Assembly: GCA_031259035.1 (NCBI GenBank)
Contig: JAIRLZ010000062.1
Span: 1 to 15,936, forward strand
Source of the DNA: Treponema sp.
Lineage (GTDB): Bacteria > Spirochaetota > Spirochaetia > Treponematales > Breznakiellaceae
Reading direction: 5' to 3'
DNA length: 15,936 nucleotides
The notes below the pieces were generated by a model. The model searched no databases, was not told where the DNA came from, and worked only from the letters and a program-made list of their open reading frames with translations. A program made the position numbers and the translations under genes. Of the stretch, positions 14,309 through 15,936 are shown one piece after another (positions within the stretch are counted from its first letter, which is position 1; each line of letters begins with the position of its first letter).

Positions 14309-15047
14309 AACCGTTCCCCGGAACGCCGAAGCGCTCGCTCAGACAGCCGGGATTGTACGAAATTTCCCTTCTATAAATACGGTCAATATTCCAGATTTGC
14401 TTCGGCTGCCCTTGCGTTCATGGGATGCGAGCGTCAGCCTTGCCGCAGAACTGCCGGACAAAATTTTTATTCCTCATATCAGGGCTATAGACTTTGACAT
14501 GAAAAAACCATTTCCGCTCGCCGGATTGTTCCACTCAAACAACATATCAACCATTCTTGTCATCGCCGGGGATCCGCCTGAAAAAGCGGCTTCTCACAAA
14601 ATCTATCCCACGGAAACCGTCCCGTTCATCAAAAAACTCAAAAAGGAATTGCCGGAGACGCGGATTTACGCCGCATTTGATCCGTACCGGTCAAATATCA
14701 GGTACGAGTTTGACTATCTGAGGAAAAAAGAAGACGCCGGCGCCATAGGATTTATGAGTCAGCCTTTCTTTGATCTCAGGCTTCTTGAAATATACGCTGA
14801 ATATCTTGAAGGCAAAGAGGTGTTTTGGGGCGTCTCGCCGGTTGTCTTGCCGCAGAGCCGCAATTATTGGGAAACGCGCAACCGCGCGGTGTTTCCCAAA
14901 AGTTTTGAACCGGCTATGGAGTGGAATGTACGTTTTGGCAGGCAGGTGATTAATTTCTGCAAAGAGCGGGGGTTTAACCTGTACCTTATGCCTATCAAAG
15001 TCGATGTACCGGCATATCTTGCGGGTCTGTTCGGAGGAGAAGCATGA
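14292..15047 (+). CDS. MetF-like methylenetetrahydrofolate reductase
   Basis: A 251-residue TIM-barrel protein related to 5,10-methylenetetrahydrofolate reductase, shorter than E. coli MetF (296). Motifs fit the family but are divergent: the N-terminal glutamate strand LVSLETVPR (E6, equivalent of MetF Glu28), the FAD/folate loop ILVIAGDPP (D94, equivalent of Asp120), IGFMSQPFFD (Q157, equivalent of Gln183) and VFWGVSPVV. The usual HFYT end is replaced by LYLMPIKVDVP. The reaction would reduce methylene-THF to methyl-THF, feeding methionine or, in acetogenic treponemes, acetate formation; the electron donor cannot be read from sequence. It overlaps the thioesterase by 17 nt, so the two are co-transcribed. 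No helper MetV-like zinc protein is adjacent. Confidence 0.75.
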   Translation: MLVSLETVPRNAEALAQTAGIVRNFPSINTVNIPDLLRLPLRSWDASVSLAAELPDKIFIPHIRAIDFDMKKPFPLAGLFHSNNISTILVIAGDPPEKAASHKIYPTETVPFIKKLKKELPETRIYAAFDPYRSNIRYEFDYLRKKEDAGAIGFMSQPFFDLRLLEIYAEYLEGKEVFWGVSPVVLPQSRNYWETRNRAVFPKSFEPAMEWNVRFGRQVINFCKERGFNLYLMPIKVDVPAYLAGLFGGEA

Positions 15048-15126
15048 CGATTAGCGGACGTTATGTGCCATTTTTCTTGAAATTTTCGGAAAAAAATCAT
15101 TGGCATATAGCGTTTCGGGGAATGTT

Positions 15127-15732
15127 ATGGACAATGCTAATGAAAAATCGAAGGAATTATTTGTTTTTGGTCTTCCGGAAGAAGGCGAAATTATTTACCA
15201 GCATCCATGGAAATTATCAAGGGGAAATTGTGTGTTAAAAAACATAGAAAAAAGAAATTTACACAATATTGCCGATATTGGCGTAAATGATATGTATTAT
15301 ACTAAAAAGGCAAAAAAATTTGTGGATGGAAAAATATATGCCGTTGACATATTCTTCCCTGAAGAAGGTGTCATAAAAGATGAAATTATCTGTATAAATG
15401 ATATTGAAAAATTACCGGATGACGAACTTGACGGGATAATAATGATGGACGTATTGGAACATATTGAAAATGACAAGGCATTTTTTGGTGTTGCTGTAGA
15501 TAAATTAAAGGACAACGGAACAGTTTTAATAACGGTTCCCGCATGGCAGTTTTTATTTTCGGCGCACGATAAAAGGGCGAAACATTTTAGGAGATATAAC
15601 CGGAAACAATTATTGGAGTTATTGAAAGGAAACAAGATAAAAATAGAAAAGTGCCATTATTTTTATACAAGTTTATTTTTTGCGCGGCTGGCATCTATGG
15701 CAAAAAAAGAGAAATTTAGCGGAAATAAATAA
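15127..15732 (+). CDS. SAM-dependent methyltransferase, atypically short
   Basis: About 201 residues with the later class I (type 11) methyltransferase motifs: YAVDIFF (71-77, acidic end of strand 2), DELDGIIMMDVLEHI (99-113), and NGTVLITVPAW...FSAHDKRAKHFRRYNRKQLLELL (130-166), typical of enzymes encoded with glycan or lipid clusters. The SAM loop is degenerate: IADIGVNDMYY (48-58) instead of GxGxG. The C-terminus stops soon after the FFARLAS segment, some tens of residues before the usual end, so it may be truncated. Composition is strongly AT-rich compared with its neighbours, suggesting transfer. Start choice is uncertain: ATG 15127 has GGGG a few bases upstream, while a strong GGAGGAG site with ATG at 15044 is in another frame (see findings). 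The stop codon lies inside the terminator stem. Confidence 0.6.
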   Translation: MDNANEKSKELFVFGLPEEGEIIYQHPWKLSRGNCVLKNIEKRNLHNIADIGVNDMYYTKKAKKFVDGKIYAVDIFFPEEGVIKDEIICINDIEKLPDDELDGIIMMDVLEHIENDKAFFGVAVDKLKDNGTVLITVPAWQFLFSAHDKRAKHFRRYNRKQLLELLKGNKIKIEKCHYFYTSLFFARLASMAKKEKFSGNK

Positions 15733-15763
15733 TCCCCGCCGCTTGCGGCGGGGATTATTTATT
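15724..15763. terminator. Bidirectional intrinsic terminator
   Basis: A 19-bp perfect inverted repeat (15724-15742 and 15745-15763, TT loop) with core CCCCGCCGC and A/T-rich ends. It is built like the one at 21-52. It includes the methyltransferase stop codon, and on the minus strand it would end any gene converging from beyond the right edge. Confidence 0.85.
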
Positions 15764-15936
15764 ATTTCAAATTTTGGTCTGATGGCATCTAGTTTTGGAG
15801 ATTCTATTTTACTGACACGGCAATCGTTATAATGACAAATAAGAAAAATATAAATTTATAATTCTTTATAATATAAAGAATTACATTATTTCGACAGTTT
15901 TCATGTGTCCAAATAATAATCGCCTGGTCTATAGAT
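15764..15936. other. AT-rich end of window
   Basis: No gene seen. It holds a 25-bp palindrome (TAATTCTTTATA at 15859-15870, one centre base, complement 15872-15883). A TATAAT at 15828-15833 has no matching -35. Confidence 0.5.

Noticed and set aside
15811..15840. Promoter at TATAAT 15828-15833
   Set aside because: No -35-like hexamer at 16-18 bp spacing and no downstream gene inside the window.

Overview
The window looks like a piece of a Treponema chromosome of the termite-gut/free-living type. The evidence is a bactofilin–pncC–rho–rpmE run, a spirochaete-type helical protein of unknown function after rpmE, a Rho with a long disordered N-terminal extension, a lipoprotein with a loose spirochaetal lipobox, and intergenic space rich in palindromes and poly-G tracts. 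By eye, base composition is moderate GC over most genes but clearly AT-richer over 11.8-13.4 kb and 15.1-15.9 kb. The genus call is inference from gene content; no rRNA or tRNA is present to confirm it.

Left part (1-7.1 kb), all on the minus strand: a six-helix Pr6Pr/AIG1-type membrane protein with its own strong promoter, a full-length bifunctional aspartokinase/homoserine dehydrogenase (thrA), and a 1124-residue lipoprotein with eight fibronectin type III (FN3) domains. Between FN3 domains 5 and 6 of the lipoprotein lies a von Willebrand A domain whose motifs appear in circularly permuted order. Terminators bracket the first gene (21-52) and follow the lipoprotein gene (3550-3588).

Centre (7.1-8.19 kb): about 1.1 kb with no convincing gene. 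It holds hairpins upstream of the lipoprotein gene, a 14-G homopolymer, and a cluster of perfect palindromes. One palindrome is a 96-bp MITE-like unit with 16-bp terminal inverted repeats, four 15-bp internal repeats and TTAT on both sides. A relative at 13402-13442 shares the GGGAACCTCT ends and is flanked by GAAC on both sides.

Right part (8.19-15.7 kb), all on the plus strand: bactofilin and pncC overlap by 4 nt (cytoskeleton; pyridine-nucleotide salvage). Then come rho, behind a roughly 310-nt leader packed with hairpins, rpmE (ribosomal protein L31), and a 520-residue spirochaetal protein of unknown function. An acyl-ACP thioesterase overlaps a MetF-like methylenetetrahydrofolate reductase, and an AT-rich, atypically short SAM methyltransferase ends at a strong bidirectional terminator.

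The points most worth a second look are the permuted vWA domain, the MITE-like palindrome family, the two 14-G tracts, the structured rho leader, and two promoters placed so that their transcripts would begin exactly at the start codon (thrA and bactofilin).
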